From assembly GCA_964017045.1 (NCBI GenBank), contig OZ024806.1:26932503-26996502 (forward strand): 64,000 nt of DNA. The letters run 5' to 3'. Position 1 is the first letter of the stretch. Each line of letters opens with the position of its first letter. The notes beneath the pieces are model-generated. The model searched no databases, was not told where the DNA came from, and worked only from the letters and a program-made list of their open reading frames with translations. The position numbers and the translations under genes are program-made. Shown here piece after piece: positions 1 through 12,060 of the stretch. The DNA is from Omphiscola glabra. Taxonomy: Eukaryota > Mollusca > Gastropoda > Lymnaeidae.

Positions 1-429
1 ACTTGGCATTCAGCAATTTAACCGTGATGTCAGCTAAGGAAGTGTTTTTTTAAATGAAACCTTGAGGTCACGGCATTTTTTTGGAAAAAGGGGGAGGGGG
101 TGTGGAGGGGAGTACCTAACAGCGATGTGCTTTTAAAAAACAATTATATATATATTTTTTTAAAAAACAGGCCCAAATTATAAATTATATTGTTAAATTG
201 TTATTAATGACTAAAATAAGAAGTTTAGGCTACATCTGTAGCAGATAGAGCATTAAAAGGGATGCAGATGAATGCTATGTGTGTTGCTAACAAGAATGTC
301 GATGGCTGTCGTTATGTTATCGTTGTCTGTAGGTATCATGACTGACACTTTCAACAGAACACAATGGTCATTTAAAACGTGACGGAGTTGGTCTTGATGA
401 GTTTTGTTACACCTTTATTATATATGTCT
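1..429. other. AT-rich flank without a gene
   Basis: No coding exon, RNA gene or clear repeat is visible here. It holds poly-T and poly-A runs and a short TA-rich stretch before the LINE fragment begins. Confidence 0.6.
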
Positions 430-1064
430 TCCCATTATTTTAACACCAAAACACTTCTTAGAAAGATTACAAAAGGTTCAAAACTCAGCTGCTAGGCTAG
501 TTTTAAAGGCAAAAAAACGTGATCACGTCACACCACTACTTCATTCACTTCATTGGCTCCCTGTACAAGCACGGATTGATTATAAACTCTCTGTTCTGTG
601 CCACCACTTTTTCTCGAATTCTTGCCCTTCCTATCTAACCGAAATTCTCTCTGTCTATTCACCCCTTCGACAGCTTCTCTCCTCCGCAGACGATCGTATT
701 CTTTCTGTCCCTAAGACTCGCACAAAAAATACAGTGAAAGATCTTTCTCTTACTGTGCCCTCCAAACAATTGAATTCTCTTCCACTACACATTAGAAATA
801 TATCAACCATCACAGCCTTCAAAACTGCACTCAAAACACACCTCTTTAAACTTTACTATCCTGAATGATTCCCCCTCTGAAAGTTAAACGAAGCTGCTGA
901 GTGCAGCCCATGGCTTCACATGTAAATTGTTATGGAATGGTTGGTTTTTAATTTATATTTTTTAAGTTCATTTTAATTTGCATGTACAGCGTGGTGAGCC
1001 CAGCCCTAGGCTGGGGTACCACGCTATAGAAAACTACCCATAATAATAATAATAATAATAATAA
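430..1064 (+). mobile_element. 5'-truncated LINE: end of the ORF2 protein, 3' UTR and (TAA)n tail
   Basis: An open frame to 868 encodes the region after the reverse transcriptase domain that is typical of CR1/L2/jockey-like non-LTR elements: a LQKVQNSAARLV block, then LHWLPVQARIDYKL, PLRQLLSS and a final FKTALKTHLFKL. The frame ends at a stop and is followed by about 140 bases of 3' UTR. That UTR carries a hairpin-prone GAGCCCAGCCCTAGGCT segment and ends in a TAA microsatellite, the usual 3' tail of such elements. Polymerase and endonuclease domains are missing, so this is a dead copy. I could not define a target-site duplication. The 3' UTR matters because its relative was amplified into the array at 42.27 kb. 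The clade is inferred, not certain. Confidence 0.85.
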
Positions 1065-1239
1065 CACAGGGTCTCCCATTGGAAATGGGAGTTATGTTTG
1101 CAAGCTTAGCCAAAAAGGCATATATTAACGGGATCATTGGCTACATTAGCACTATATTTCAGCGGTGCTACTTACTCGCTCTACCCATGCACTACTAACC
1201 ACTGGCACTCTACCGAACTTTAAGCATACCCAATTTTTT

Positions 1240-1490
1240 ATTTTATCCCTATACTCAGTCCATTCCGAATTCAGGTACACTATTTCTCTGTCCAGTCCGC
1301 ATTCAGGTACACTATCTCTCTGTCCAGTATGCACTGAAACAAAGTAAATGTCTGTCTAGTCTGTATTAATACACTCTAACTCTCTGCACTGTCTACATTC
1401 AGACACACTGACTCTCTTTCCAGTCCATATTCAGACACATTAAATCTCTATCGAGTTCACATTTAGACACACTAACTCTCTGTTCTGATT
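1240..1490. repeat. Degenerate ~38-bp minisatellite
   Basis: Repeated variants of 'CTCTCTGTCCAGTCCGCATT' followed by 'CAGACACACT' recur about six times with many substitutions. No coding function is suggested. Confidence 0.6.
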
Positions 1491-2259
1491 TATAACAAAG
1501 GAACATACCAACACAATAGACTTTAAAGGAAACGACAGCTTGAAAGTAGCAAACTTTGTAATAACAAAAAAAAATCACTATTTTACTCGTTGGTGGAGTA
1601 ACACCACAATAAATTCCCTTTGATTTTTATTAAGCAGTCAGACCAAACCAGAAACAAAAACCAATAATAATTATTTAAAAAAAACTAATAATAAATTAAC
1701 ATAATGAATTTGTATCAAATTAAATGAATCATGAACTCTTTATTAAATTACATCAATTCAAGTTTTATGCAAATTAGAAAATAAAAACATAGTATGAAGA
1801 TATCACATGAAGATATTACATGAAGATATCACATGAAGATATCCTATATACAATAATGTAACCAAAGTGGTAACCAGCACTATATCTGAGGGGTCGGTGA
1901 GCGAATCTAAATTACCCCAAGTAGTGTAAAAATGAAAATCTTGGTGGTAATGAAAGCTGGTAGAAATTTAAACATATATTGTTAATTTCAAAGGGCATTC
2001 TTATTTTTGTCCCTAGAAATTTCGAATCTGGTCAATGCAATAGTTAAATGGACTCAGCACGGAGTGGTTACTTGTGGCTTGACATCTATCGCAACCACAC
2101 GTCTTGCCTTGTACACGTCATTTTGACCAAAACGTCAATTTTATCGTATTTTCAGTGGCTTAAATAGGTTGGGTTTTCCCAGAGAGTTAAGCTAATTATG
2201 ATATCAACCCCTCCCCCATCATACTTCCCTAAGGGTCAAATGTTATGAAATCAACAGAA
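1491..2259. other. Serpin 3' flank; short 15-bp repeat
   Basis: No gene is seen. At 1795-1845 a 15-bp unit (ATGAAGATATCACAT) is repeated about four times. TTTATT at 1739-1744, which reads AATAAA on the minus strand, could be the serpin polyadenylation signal, but it lies about 500 bases past the stop and other candidates exist. Confidence 0.4.
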
Positions 2260-4755
2260 CTATTGAATGTCAAGGCTACTTACGCTCGGGTCAGACACGT
2301 GACCCTGGAATAAAATCTGGTTGGACAGATCGTCTCTAACAAAGAACATAAACGGGTGATCCACCCTCACCACAACCGGAGGGTCGGTGACATGAAGTGA
2401 CGTGACCGCGTTCAGACTTGATGACGACACTGCCGCTGCAGTCGTGCCTGATTCACTTATTTCGAAGATCGCTTTCTGAAGAACGTCGCTGATCACCAAC
2501 GGCTCCACAGAGATGCCGGAGAAATTGGCTGTGGGCTGGAACGCGTTCGGCATCCCCATCTTGAACAGTGCGTTTTTTAAGCTAAGTGAAGTTGAAATCC
2601 GAAACCTGGGAAGATAGAGATCAACCTTGACCTTTGACATCCCCGTAAATAAAACGTCGATATCCGTGTTTTCTGACGTCATCATGGTTTCAAGAGCGGA
2701 CAACCCCGAATTCGTTTGCGGCAGCGCCACAAATAACGACAACCTCTGGTTGGCGAATGGCAGCCTCACCACGTCGACGTTCTCTGCGGCCGACTGCTTG
2801 AACTCAAGGTCGGTCGTCTGGTGCATGAGGTCGACCTGGACCTTGCCACCGTCCGCCTTGGTGAAGTCTGCCTTGGTCGTAAGCCTTTCGTCGAACGGGG
2901 TGTTCCACGTCGCGTTGAACAACAACACACTGATCAGAACGCTCGCTGTGTCGTTTGTGATTGAGTCCGGTCCCAAAACGTGCGGGATTTTGTTGTACGT
3001 TTTTTCAGCGACGAATGAGTTTATTGGCGCCTCGGGCCCACCAACGGCAGCAAAGTCAATGGTGTCGATCTCAGCGAAGTACTGTCTCACTATCACGTTC
3101 TGAGACAAAATATGTGAGAGATATGTTACATTTGACACAAAATTAACTGTTTAATTAACGAAGGGAAAAAAATATCGAAGGCAAATATATTATTTATAAA
3201 AACATAAAATGAAGGAAAAGCTATTTTAGGCTTACCTGATACTGCATTTTGATTGGATAATTTGGACTGACCCAAATGCCATTGGCGATCAGGATATTTA
3301 CGCGCGGTACTGCGTTGAGGCTTTTGATAAGGTCCTTGTAGGCGGCATGTGGAGCAGCTACTCTGATCAACTGAGATTGGAAGAATAAAATTTACATTTG
3401 TTTTACGTAAAATGAGGATATTGAAAACTGTTTAAAAAGGAATTACGTCTTGTTCACCCAATGTGCTGAGCTAGTAGAAGTATCCTTAGTTAGATTGTGT
3501 GTGTGTGTGGGGGGGGGGGGGAATCATGAATGACAAAACTATGGTTTGGTATAATTTAGTAATGCGGCAAATAGTGTTGGGAGACGGTTATTAAACATTG
3601 GCAACTAGTGTTTGGTGAGATTAACTTAGAGGGCAACTAGAGTTATTGGGACTTACTCAGAGGAGAAATTTTGTGTAGTGGGACTCATTTAGAAGGAAAC
3701 TAGTAGTTGGTGTAACATATTTGTATGGTTATGCATGCATTATACATTTAAAAAATGCTTGCACTGGATGTTACATTTATCATATGATTATATCATATAA
3801 CTGATGATTTCTCAGATAAGCTACGATTAGCTCAGATAACTTATTAATATCTCAGATAACTTATAATTTTCTCAGATAACGTATGATAATCTCTGATAAC
3901 TTTTGATTATTTCAAATTACTTATGCTTATCACATGTTACTTACAATTATCTCAGTTTGTGTATAATTATCTCAGATTAATATGATTATTTCAGATTACT
4001 TATCATTATCCCAGATTATTTATGATAATCTCAGATTATTTATGATTATCTCAAATTACGGCTAGCGTTGAGAAATTTCACCGTGACTTCGTTAGGGATA
4101 CATTTAGGGTTCAGGTAAGGTTTAGGGATACATTTAGGGTTCAGGTTAGGTTTAGGGATATATTTAGGGTTCAGGTAAGGTTTAGGGATACATTTAGGTA
4201 ACTTTTTCATTATTTTAAACATTTTATTCTTAATTTTACTGTTCACGGTAATCAAGTTGGCGGCCATGGTAAAAAACGCGGTGATATCTCTCAACATTTA
4301 CCCACATTACTTATGGCTACTTTCTAGTATCCGAGATAATTTATGATTATCTTAGATTACTTATGATAATTTCAGAATATATATCATTATCTAAGATTAT
4401 TTATAACGCTAACTTTTTTTGTAGATTATTGAATAAGGGGCGTGTATGTGAAGACGTATACTTGAACGTATGAAGGTCAGTCGAATATATACTGTCTTAC
4501 CTGGAGTGTCCTCTTCATTTGGTCAGCTGTTGACGTTCTGGCCCCGAGGTAGGCCATGCTCAAGCAAGCATGAAGGCTGAAGGGAGAGTACACGGACACA
4601 GATTGGTTCAGCGCCACTTGGGCGTAAAGCTTTTGGGAAAACTTGTTGGACGCCTTGGTCAGCGCCTTGACGCTGGTCAACGACGTGGGCCCAGTCAAGA
4701 TCTCGGGTAAACTGGAAAGCGTCACCGCCAATACAAAAGTCAGCTTGATCCACAT
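2260..4755 (-). CDS. Secreted serpin (serine/cysteine protease inhibitor family), three coding exons
   Basis: Exons on the minus strand are 4755-4501, 3370-3236 and 3099-2260. All junctions are GT-AG and in phase 0, giving 409 residues plus a stop; serpins are usually 350-400 long. Exon 1 starts with a signal peptide (MWIKLTFVLAVTLSSLP) and contains SVYSPFSLHACLSMAYLGA, the helix-A/B serpin motif. An in-frame ATG lies 24 bases upstream, but the inner one gives the better signal peptide. Exon 2 holds the INS-like block NILIANGIWV. Exon 3 holds LLFNATWNTPFD and the C-terminal signature DHPFMFFVRD...ILFQGHV. The hinge of the reactive loop reads ESGTTAAA, as in inhibitory serpins. The loop is about six residues longer than in antitrypsin, so P1 cannot be assigned safely. 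A perfect GTAAGT lies six codons before the stop, so an extra 3' exon is possible. The target protease is unknown. Confidence 0.93.
3788..4400. repeat. ~20-bp minisatellite in serpin intron 1, split by a MITE
   Basis: Variants of CTCAGATTACTTATGATTAT fill 3788-4059 and resume at about 4306-4400. The array is interrupted by the inverted-repeat element at 4060-4305. It lies between serpin exons 1 and 2. Confidence 0.75.
4060..4305. mobile_element. MITE-like element with ~26-bp terminal inverted repeats
   Basis: The left end (GCGTTGAGAAATTTCACCG) is matched in inverted orientation by the right end (TGTTGAGAGATATCACCGCG). The inside holds about four units of a 31-bp repeat containing TTAGGG and GGTTCAGG. 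ATTAC flanks both sides and could be a target duplication, although the host array also contains ATTAC. There is no transposase, so it is non-autonomous; the superfamily is not assigned. Confidence 0.6.
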
Positions 4756-5040
4756 GATATTAAATAGACGATTGACCAATCAATTCAGTGAACAATAGAA
4801 CCAGATAGGTAGTTATTTGCAATCAAATTTCACAACCAAATAGATAGTCATTGGCAATCAAATGTCACAACCAGATGGACACCTAAATGTAATCAAATGT
4901 CAATGTCAAGAAAATGCTAAAACACTTAAAGTGATAGTTTTAAAAAAAAGCGTAGAGAGCATGGCATACAACAAGCACATAAGTACTCCACTGTGACGTA
5001 TAGAGCTAACATCAAACACCTGTAAGCATCTCGCTGTCTC

Positions 5041-5051
5041 CTATTTTTATA
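5041..5051 (-). promoter_or_regulatory. TATA box of the serpin gene
   Basis: On the minus strand the sequence reads TATAAAAATAG, a near-consensus TATA box. Transcription would be expected to start 25-30 bases further on, near 5015, leaving a 5' UTR of about 260 bases before the ATG at 4755. Confidence 0.6.
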
Positions 5052-6530
5052 CACAAGACGCGGAAACATTTCTTCTTTTCAAGTCAGTGTCAGAGGTCAA
5101 AGGTGAATGTCATTGTTAAATAGCTTTTTTAATGCAAGAGGGGAACAAATAAACGCTTTTTTTTGTATGCTACAATGGCATTTTACTTTTTGCCAAATTT
5201 TTTACACTGATAAGCCACGTGCTGGTCGTGAAATTAACTCTTTCCGGCAATGTCAAGGTTTTAACTGTTACATCACTCAAGAAACTTGGGCGGACAGGAT
5301 TAAACATAATATCAACGTCAGACTTTGTCTTCCTTCCTCCTCGGCCTTTCACATGCCCCGGGGGCCAAACAATTTACCTGGGTCGTTGGGATGATGAAAA
5401 ATAATAAAATCATACTTAAATTTTAAGTCGTGTTGGTAAAGGTAGTTTTACAATACTTGGCTAGCAACCTCATTGAAAATAAAGTTCACTCGAAGATTCA
5501 CTGGCATGGGGAAAAAAAATCTTATTTAGAATTTAAAAAAAAATTCATTCATTCGGATTTATATGCTTTACGATGTTTTGATTACTTCCTTCTTTTTTGT
5601 GTTTTGGAAGACTGGAAAACATTCAATAAAAAGCACGACTTCTGATTTATCTCAATATATGCATTTCAAAATGCTTATAAAAATAAGTATTTTTTTCGCT
5701 TTTACCTTAAGATAAAAAATGTGCAATTCATTTTATGGAAAATATCAACTATGTAAACAGTATATATTATTAGAAACAGTGTTTAAATAATAAATGATCT
5801 TTTTTTTTAATTTAAACTGATGACATTTATACTTTATTGGTACAATCTGGGTCAGAATTTAAGTACATCAACCACGAATGCTTTTTAAGGAATTTTTAAA
5901 CTCTGTCAACACGATGACAATGCGTAGGTGGGCGAGATGTATTTGAATACTTCATTATTAAAGTGTGTCCCATTTATGTCAGCGTAACGTCATTTGTGAC
6001 GCAGTGTCACTGTCACTTGTTGGAGAAAGAATGTTGTTTAATGTTCCCACCTGTCTCCGTTTCTTTCAGAAAAGAAAATATTTTGTATCAATCTCATTAA
6101 ATGGAAATGTTCTTGGAAAACAGTGTACACTTTATTATTTAAGATATCAAATAAGAAAAAAAAGAATACAAACTATAAAATAAACATTCTAATTACATTT
6201 TAAAACTATAACGTCACAGTCAAAATATCACCTTTACATAATATTCAGGTGAAACGTGGATGATCGACATGATAGGGTAAATATACGGGGTTGAATGAGA
6301 TACTTTGTGATATTCATACATAACATATTGCTAATTGAGATATATTTTGATATATGAAAGCCCAGAAAATGGCTTAAATGAGATATATGTTCATATAGGA
6401 ACCCCCAGAAATTGGCTTCATTCAGATATATGTTGAAATACGAACCCCCAGAAATTGGCTTTAATGAGATATATTGTGACAATGTATAAACAGTCGGTTT
6501 CAGACTGTTTGGTTTTATTCGGTAAATGTT
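5052..6530. other. Non-coding stretch; 5.9-6.1 kb is duplicated at 40 kb
   Basis: No recognisable exon is present. A less AT-rich patch at 5215-5400 has open frames on both strands but matches nothing I know. About 5895-6130 is clearly similar to 40045-40225, sharing an ACACGATGACAA block, the spacing and AAAGTGTGTC. That is the left edge of a colinear duplication. Confidence 0.5.
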
Positions 6531-6534
6531 TAAG

Positions 6535-7235
6535 TGGCGTGCTCGTAGAAGTTTGAGACAATTCAATTCTGTAGAGGTTTTTTACCAAATCGTGTTGTAG
6601 AAGTTTTTTGATCATATCGTTCCGTAGAAGTTTGTGACCATACAGCTACTTAGGCTTTTTTGACAATACATTTCAGTAGCAATTTTACAACTATGCCGTT
6701 TTGCTGAAGTTTGTGATCATACCATCACTAGAATTTTATACCGCACGAATTAATATCTTTCAGTAGAGGTTTTTGACCTTACAGTTTCGTAAAAGTTCGT
6801 GATTATGCTGTTCCGTAGAAGTTTCTGTTTAAACCTTATCGCAGGAATTTGTGACCATATCGTTCCGTAGACGTTTGTGACCATAAAGTTCCTTTGAAGT
6901 TTGTGACAATACAGTTCAGTAAAATTGTATGTTAATACCGTTATCAGAAGTTTGTGCTCATACCATTCCCAGAATTTTATTACCAAACCGTACCGCACGA
7001 ATTTGACAATAAAGTTATGTAGAATTTTGTATCATACAGCTTCGCAGAAGTTTGTGATTATGCTGTTCCCTAGAATTTTATGATCAAACCTTACCGCAGG
7101 AATTTGTGACCACATTTTTCCGTAGGAGTTTGTGATCATACGGTTCCATTAAAATTTGTGAACGTATAGTTCAGTAGAAGTTTGCTTTTGTACCTTTCCG
7201 TTGAAGTGTGTACCCATACCGTTCCGTATTCCAAG
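6535..7235. repeat. ~26-bp minisatellite, diverged
   Basis: The unit CAGTTCCGTAGAAGTTTGTG plus ACCATA is repeated about 25 times with many changes. The same unit forms the much more uniform array at 40.56 kb. Confidence 0.85.
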
Positions 7236-7568
7236 CCACTGCGATGTTATCATCGTCTAATCTGTAATCTCCTATTCATCAATAGAAAGAGGTACGGTTA
7301 GATATTGAGAACGAAACAAAATGTAATTTCTGTCCCGCGTTAGGAATTAAAAAGACAAGAAACAAAACATTTAGTTACTTTATATTATTTGGTCACCGGG
7401 AAATTACCTACTTTAAAAAAAGGACCACATTCTTCTTAATAGTTTGAAAAATAATATAATTAAAGAAAACACAATTAGAATAGAAATCTATCAACAATTT
7501 ATACAAAGGTATATTTTAATGGGAATGTGTTCTCCTCCCTTAAAATTCACTTTTTCTCTATGTTTCAG

Positions 7569-7675
7569 AAAACCTACAAGGATTGTTGAGCCTTATCGGT
7601 GAGTTAAGTAGGTTTTGTAACGGACATGCTTTTACAATTTCGGCCGCCATTGTGTGTCACTACAGCTATGTCATT

Positions 7676-7748
<73 letters not shown>

Positions 7749-10428
7749 ACAAACATATGAAATTTTAAATACATTTTAGATAATCTCAGTCTTTTACTAA
7801 TTTCAATCTTACATTCTAGTCGCCGCCAGTTCAATAAGTATAATTACATGTACACAAATGACAACAGCGTCATATTAATAGTTATTTAAAACTAAAAGGC
7901 AACTTATTTCTCCAGGTTGTTATGCTGAACATCGGCTTATGAAAACATTATTTCAATTTTGAATAGTGCAATTATTTGTCAATCCTTCCTTTCTAAACCA
8001 TGGGTCTCAAAGCGCACTGGGGTCCCCTGGGGTTCACTATAGGCTACATTTAAGCAAGACTTGTTGGGTGAAATTCTATTCGTCCTGGGAGAGTTTTCTT
8101 TTAAAGACATACTTAAGCAAATTTGAAACAAATTTTCACGTTTAATCCCTGTCTTATTCATTACAACTTTAAATCTTTTAAAAAACCATGTACATATTTT
8201 GTTATTTTCCCGCTTTATTTTTTTTAAAAATCAGTGCTCTTGGTCACTTTTCTCTTTTAGAAAAATGGGTCACGAATACAAACATGTTTGAGAACCCGTG
8301 GTCTAGTCGCTTTGACACTTTTGCATCGCTCTGCAGACAATCTGTTCAAAGCGGAAAATATTATGCATATATTTTTTTTTATTTCATCACAACGCAGGCC
8401 CCCACCACCTCGCGCCCTGCCCCCGCCGACCCCTGAACCGCCAGTGAACACGAGATGGGACAACCAGTCCTGGAAGCAAAGTAGGTTCTAAAAAATGTTT
8501 TACAATAATTACGTTAATCGGTTTTGAAAACGGCACAAATGAGCTCTGCAAATTCGAAGTAAAAAAGCTAAAGTAAGTATTGGAAAACCTTTTTAAGAAA
8601 CTAAATAAAAAAACCGAACGTGTCGGCAAGATGCCTTCTTAAGCGAAGTAACAACAGTTAAACCAAAATAAAAATTAAACTAAACCGATGCAGTTGAGCG
8701 TCTGAAAGTACAGCAAGAGGAATGACATTATTGCTTGTACAGCAAGAGGAATGACATTATTGCTGGTACAGCAAGAGGAATGACATTATTGCTTGTACAG
8801 CAAGAGGAATGACATTATTGCTGACACACTCGACGTTTGCTTTTACTTCCTTCCTTCTGACAAATTTGATGGCAATCTCTACCCATTATTATCTGTACAT
8901 TTATAATTTTCAAATTGTTGTTACCAAGGGTTAACAGCCAAACCCTCATTTTCCCTCCTAGTGACGCCTTTCCCTCTCCTAGTGACGCCTTCCTCCTCCT
9001 AGTTACAGTAATGTGTTTAGTTCCGGAAAATGGTTGATAATATTGTAGGTTTATCATTACGTTATTATTTTCGACAAATATTTCAAAATCTGTTATTTTA
9101 AAAGATAAATGACGCTTTTGTGAAATACGACTTTGTTACTTTAAAGTTGTTTTTATTAAAAGAAATTTCACTCTCCAAAATTTAACAACACTGTAAAATT
9201 AGTTTTTCTTGGTACTCCACAGTTCAAGACAAGAGCTCTCTCCCTGACGCACATTACTTCCACTATAGTTAATCAATGGAGCTATTCAAACTATTTCATC
9301 CTACAAATAATCTGTACCCCTTAGTATGAAATACTCTCTACTTGTCTCAGTCCCAACTAACCTCACTCGTTCTTTCTGTCAGCCCACAATTACCTCTCTC
9401 ATATTTTGTCTCAGCCCTAACAACATCAATCATCATTTCTCTCAGCCCCTATGAACAAAATCCTTTCGCTTAGCCCACACCAGCTTTACTCATTCTTTCT
9501 AACAGCCCATAATAACCTCAGTCATCTTTTATCTTAGTCCCAAATGAACTCATTTATCTTTTCCCTCATCCAAAACTTACATCTCTTATACTTTATCTCA
9601 GCCCCTATGTATCTCACTTATTTTTACCAATTTACCTCAATCATCCTTTCTCTCAGCCCCACCTAACCTCACTAATCCTTTCTCTCAAACCTAACTAACC
9701 TCAATTTTTCTTTTTCTTAAACCTAACTAACCACACTCATCCTTTCTCAGCACCAATTTACATCAGTCATCATTTCTCTCCACCCCAACTAACATCACCT
9801 ATTCTTTCTCTCGGCCATTTTATGTCACACATCCTTTCTGTCAGCCATAACTAATCTCACTCATTCAGTTTGTCCACACTAACTAACCTCATTTATCCTT
9901 TCTGTCAACCCCCAACTAACATTACTTATAATTTCTCTCAGCCAGAAGTAACCGCACTCATCCTTTCTCTCGGCCCTTTTATGTCACATATCCTTTCTGT
10001 CCGACCTAACTAATCTTACTCATCATTTCTCTCAGCCCCAAGTAACCTCACTCGCCATTTGTACCAACCTTCTCTCCCCACACACCATATATATCTTTAC
10101 CATTTCCCGCCACAACCCTTTATTTTCAAACTTTAAAAAGAATCTCCTTAGTCTCATATTGGCTTCACAAATCATCAAACATATTTTTAGTCGGTGACTT
10201 GACTCATTTTCTGAAAGCTTTTTACTATTCTATATTTTGGAACTCGGCAATATTTTAAATAACATAATTGTATCTATCAAGTCGATCCTTCCTAACTAAA
10301 GACACAGCAACTATTTGATTGTTTGATTTGGTTCAAGGGTAGAATGAAATTGAATGGACTTCAGAAGTGAATGGTTCGTTTTTCTTTATCTTCATTTCGC
10401 AGACGACAGATTTGAAGGGACGCTTTGA
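7569..10428 (+). CDS. Cadherin-like gene copy A: last three exons (cytoplasmic tail) only
   Basis: Exons 7569-7598, 8398-8480 and 10403-10428 have AG/GT borders and join in phases 2-2-1 to a stop. These are the same phases as the last three exons of copy B. The peptide reads [10 protein letters not shown], then a Pro-rich run ([15 protein letters not shown]), then [12 protein letters not shown] and finally NDRFEGTL. Copy B ends INPKWDNTAWSL and NDKFEGTL, so the tail is clearly homologous. No membrane exon or cadherin-repeat exon was found upstream in this window. Either the rest lies before position 1, which would place the minus-strand serpin inside an intron, or this is a truncated duplicate. 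Intact splice sites and frame argue against long decay. An AATAAA follows at 10691. Role: by analogy, the tail of an adhesion-type receptor; binding partners are unknown. Confidence 0.75.
7675..7744. repeat. (TA)n microsatellite
   Basis: An almost uninterrupted TA/AT dinucleotide run of about 70 bases in an intron of copy A. Confidence 0.95.
7998..8301. mobile_element. hAT-like MITE just upstream of the copy A tail exon
   Basis: The ends read CCATGGGTCTCAAA and, inverted, CCACGGGTTCTCAAA, with inner GGGGTCCCC and GGGTCAC motifs as in many hAT MITEs. The flanking 8-mers match poorly, so insertion is not proven by a target duplication. A more diverged version sits in the duplicated region near 43.13-43.45 kb, so insertion came before the segmental duplication. 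Confidence 0.55.
8702..8822. repeat. 29-bp minisatellite, four near-identical copies
   Basis: The unit TGTACAGCAAGAGGAATGAC plus ATTATTGCT is present four times with almost no divergence, so the expansion is young. Confidence 0.95.
9330..10080. repeat. Degenerate CT-rich ~30-bp minisatellite
   Basis: Variants of AACCTCACTCATCCTTTCTC plus TCAGCCCC recur about 22 times. It fills much of the last intron of copy A and leaves a strong pyrimidine bias on the plus strand, 320 bases before the final acceptor. Confidence 0.85.
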
Positions 10429-10690
10429 TCGCCAGACCACAGAAGATAACACAATTTTAAAAAAAGACAGCCCGCTCCAGTAATATATTGCCAAGTTCCA
10501 TCCTTTGAGTCTTGCCTATAGCTTTATCCAAAAGTAATTTGTTTCTTTAAATATGAATACAATAACATATTGCCCAGGAAATTGTTCATTGAATTTTAAA
10601 TAATCTAGAGTGTTTGTAATTTTAAAAAAAAAATCACTTTTAAATATAAAATAACTCTTTTATAAAAAGCGACAACATATTTTGAGGACA

Positions 10691-10696
10691 AATAAA
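10691..10696 (+). promoter_or_regulatory. Polyadenylation signal AATAAA for copy A
   Basis: A canonical AATAAA lies 263 bases after the copy A stop codon, in an AT-rich 3' UTR with no closer canonical hexamer noted. Confidence 0.5.
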
Positions 10697-11107
10697 GCAT
10701 GTGCCAGAAGCATCAATATGGAAGTTCTCACATCTTGAACTCCTAAGTGGATTTGTCAACGGTGCATAGCTCCAGGCGCCAAGTGTTCACTGAGATGTCA
10801 ATAACTTGTGATAGTCAACTGTTGGTGATTGGTCTCTTTACAGCAGAAATAATTTTTAGTTTTAAGCACTATGTTTGCTCGTACGTAAGGAATTAAAAGA
10901 TGTAGGTGGAGGACAATGTTCGAAAAAACAAAAGCTGGCAGAACAGTTCAAATAGAGATTTAATTAGACGGCACCAATTAACATAATTTTATTTTTTTTG
11001 TTACACAATATCACCGTTTTGGAAAGCTGTTCAGCCTGCCAATTTTTTTGATCATCAGAAAACACATGTTTCTCCAAAAATTATTGTGTTTTTCCCTGCG
11101 AAATCTA

Positions 11108-11385
11108 CGTTACACGTCTTTTAGAAATATATAATGAACGTCTTTCAGAAATCTACACTGAACGTCTTTCAGAAATTTACAATGAACGTCTTTCAGAAAT
11201 GTACAATGAACGTCTTTCATAAATCTACAATGAACGTCTTTCAGAAATCTACATAGATCGTCTTTCAGAAATTTACAATGAACGTCTTTCAGAAATCTAC
11301 AATGAACGTCTTTCAGAAATCTACATAGATCGTCTTTCAGAAATTTACAATGAACGTCTTTCAAAAAACTACAATGAATGCATTT
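11108..11385. repeat. 24-bp minisatellite, about 11 copies
   Basis: The unit AACGTCTTTCAGAAATCTAC plus AATG is repeated about 11 times. Every unit contains the acceptor-like TTTCAG, but no exon sequence follows. Confidence 0.9.
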
Positions 11386-12060
11386 CAAACTCAATATCAG
11401 CATACATATTCTTGCCGATTGTACATTTTTCATACTCCATAAAGTTAGAAAACGCATGGGTGAGCCAGATCTGTGAGCCAGATCTGTGAGCCATAACGAT
11501 GCAATTTTAAAATGTTTGGCTATGGTTTATATTGGTCGTGTTTTTACAGGAATGCATAATTCTCCGTATGAAGCCATTTTGAACCTGCAAGTTGATTAGA
11601 TTTCCCCATTCTGTTGACAGATATGCTTTTCAGAATCCTAGTTCTTTGCGCCACCTAAATACCTCTGTTTCGCCATTGTTCTTATAGATTTTTCAAACAT
11701 AATATCTAGTTACGTCCACAAAAGTATGAGTGACACCATTCTAAACGTTTTATTCCGTACAGAAACCCTTTTGTAACAACTGCCTACACATAGAGTTGTC
11801 TTCATCCCGGTAGTTTCAATCTTTCATACTGCAAAATTTGGCACATGCTGTTTATTTTTCCGAAAATTAGTATCACTTATTCACGTTTTAATTATTTTGT
11901 TTCCAGTTATTGTAAATAGATCACGTGATTTTTTTTAAAAAAAGCGATATCCTCATTGATTTGTATTAAATCCTTTTGTTAACTGTAATCAAACGATCAG
12001 TTTTCCAAATTACTTTAGGTGTCTCTAAGTAACTTTTATATCTTGAATTAATGTAAAATT

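Noticed and set aside
430..1075. Target-site duplication for the LINE at 0.43 kb
   Set aside because: No matching flanks could be found by eye because the 5' boundary is uncertain.
4085..4195. Interstitial telomere repeat (TTAGGG)
   Set aside because: TTAGGG occurs only within a longer 31-bp unit inside a MITE, not as a hexamer array.
5170..5404. Overlapping open frames on both strands at 5.2-5.4 kb
   Set aside because: No family motif, splice-site support or homology to the neighbouring genes; only the composition is somewhat less AT-rich.
11108..11457. Minus-strand Cys/Phe-rich frame in the 24-bp array
   Set aside because: The period is a multiple of three with no stops; there is no start or splice context.
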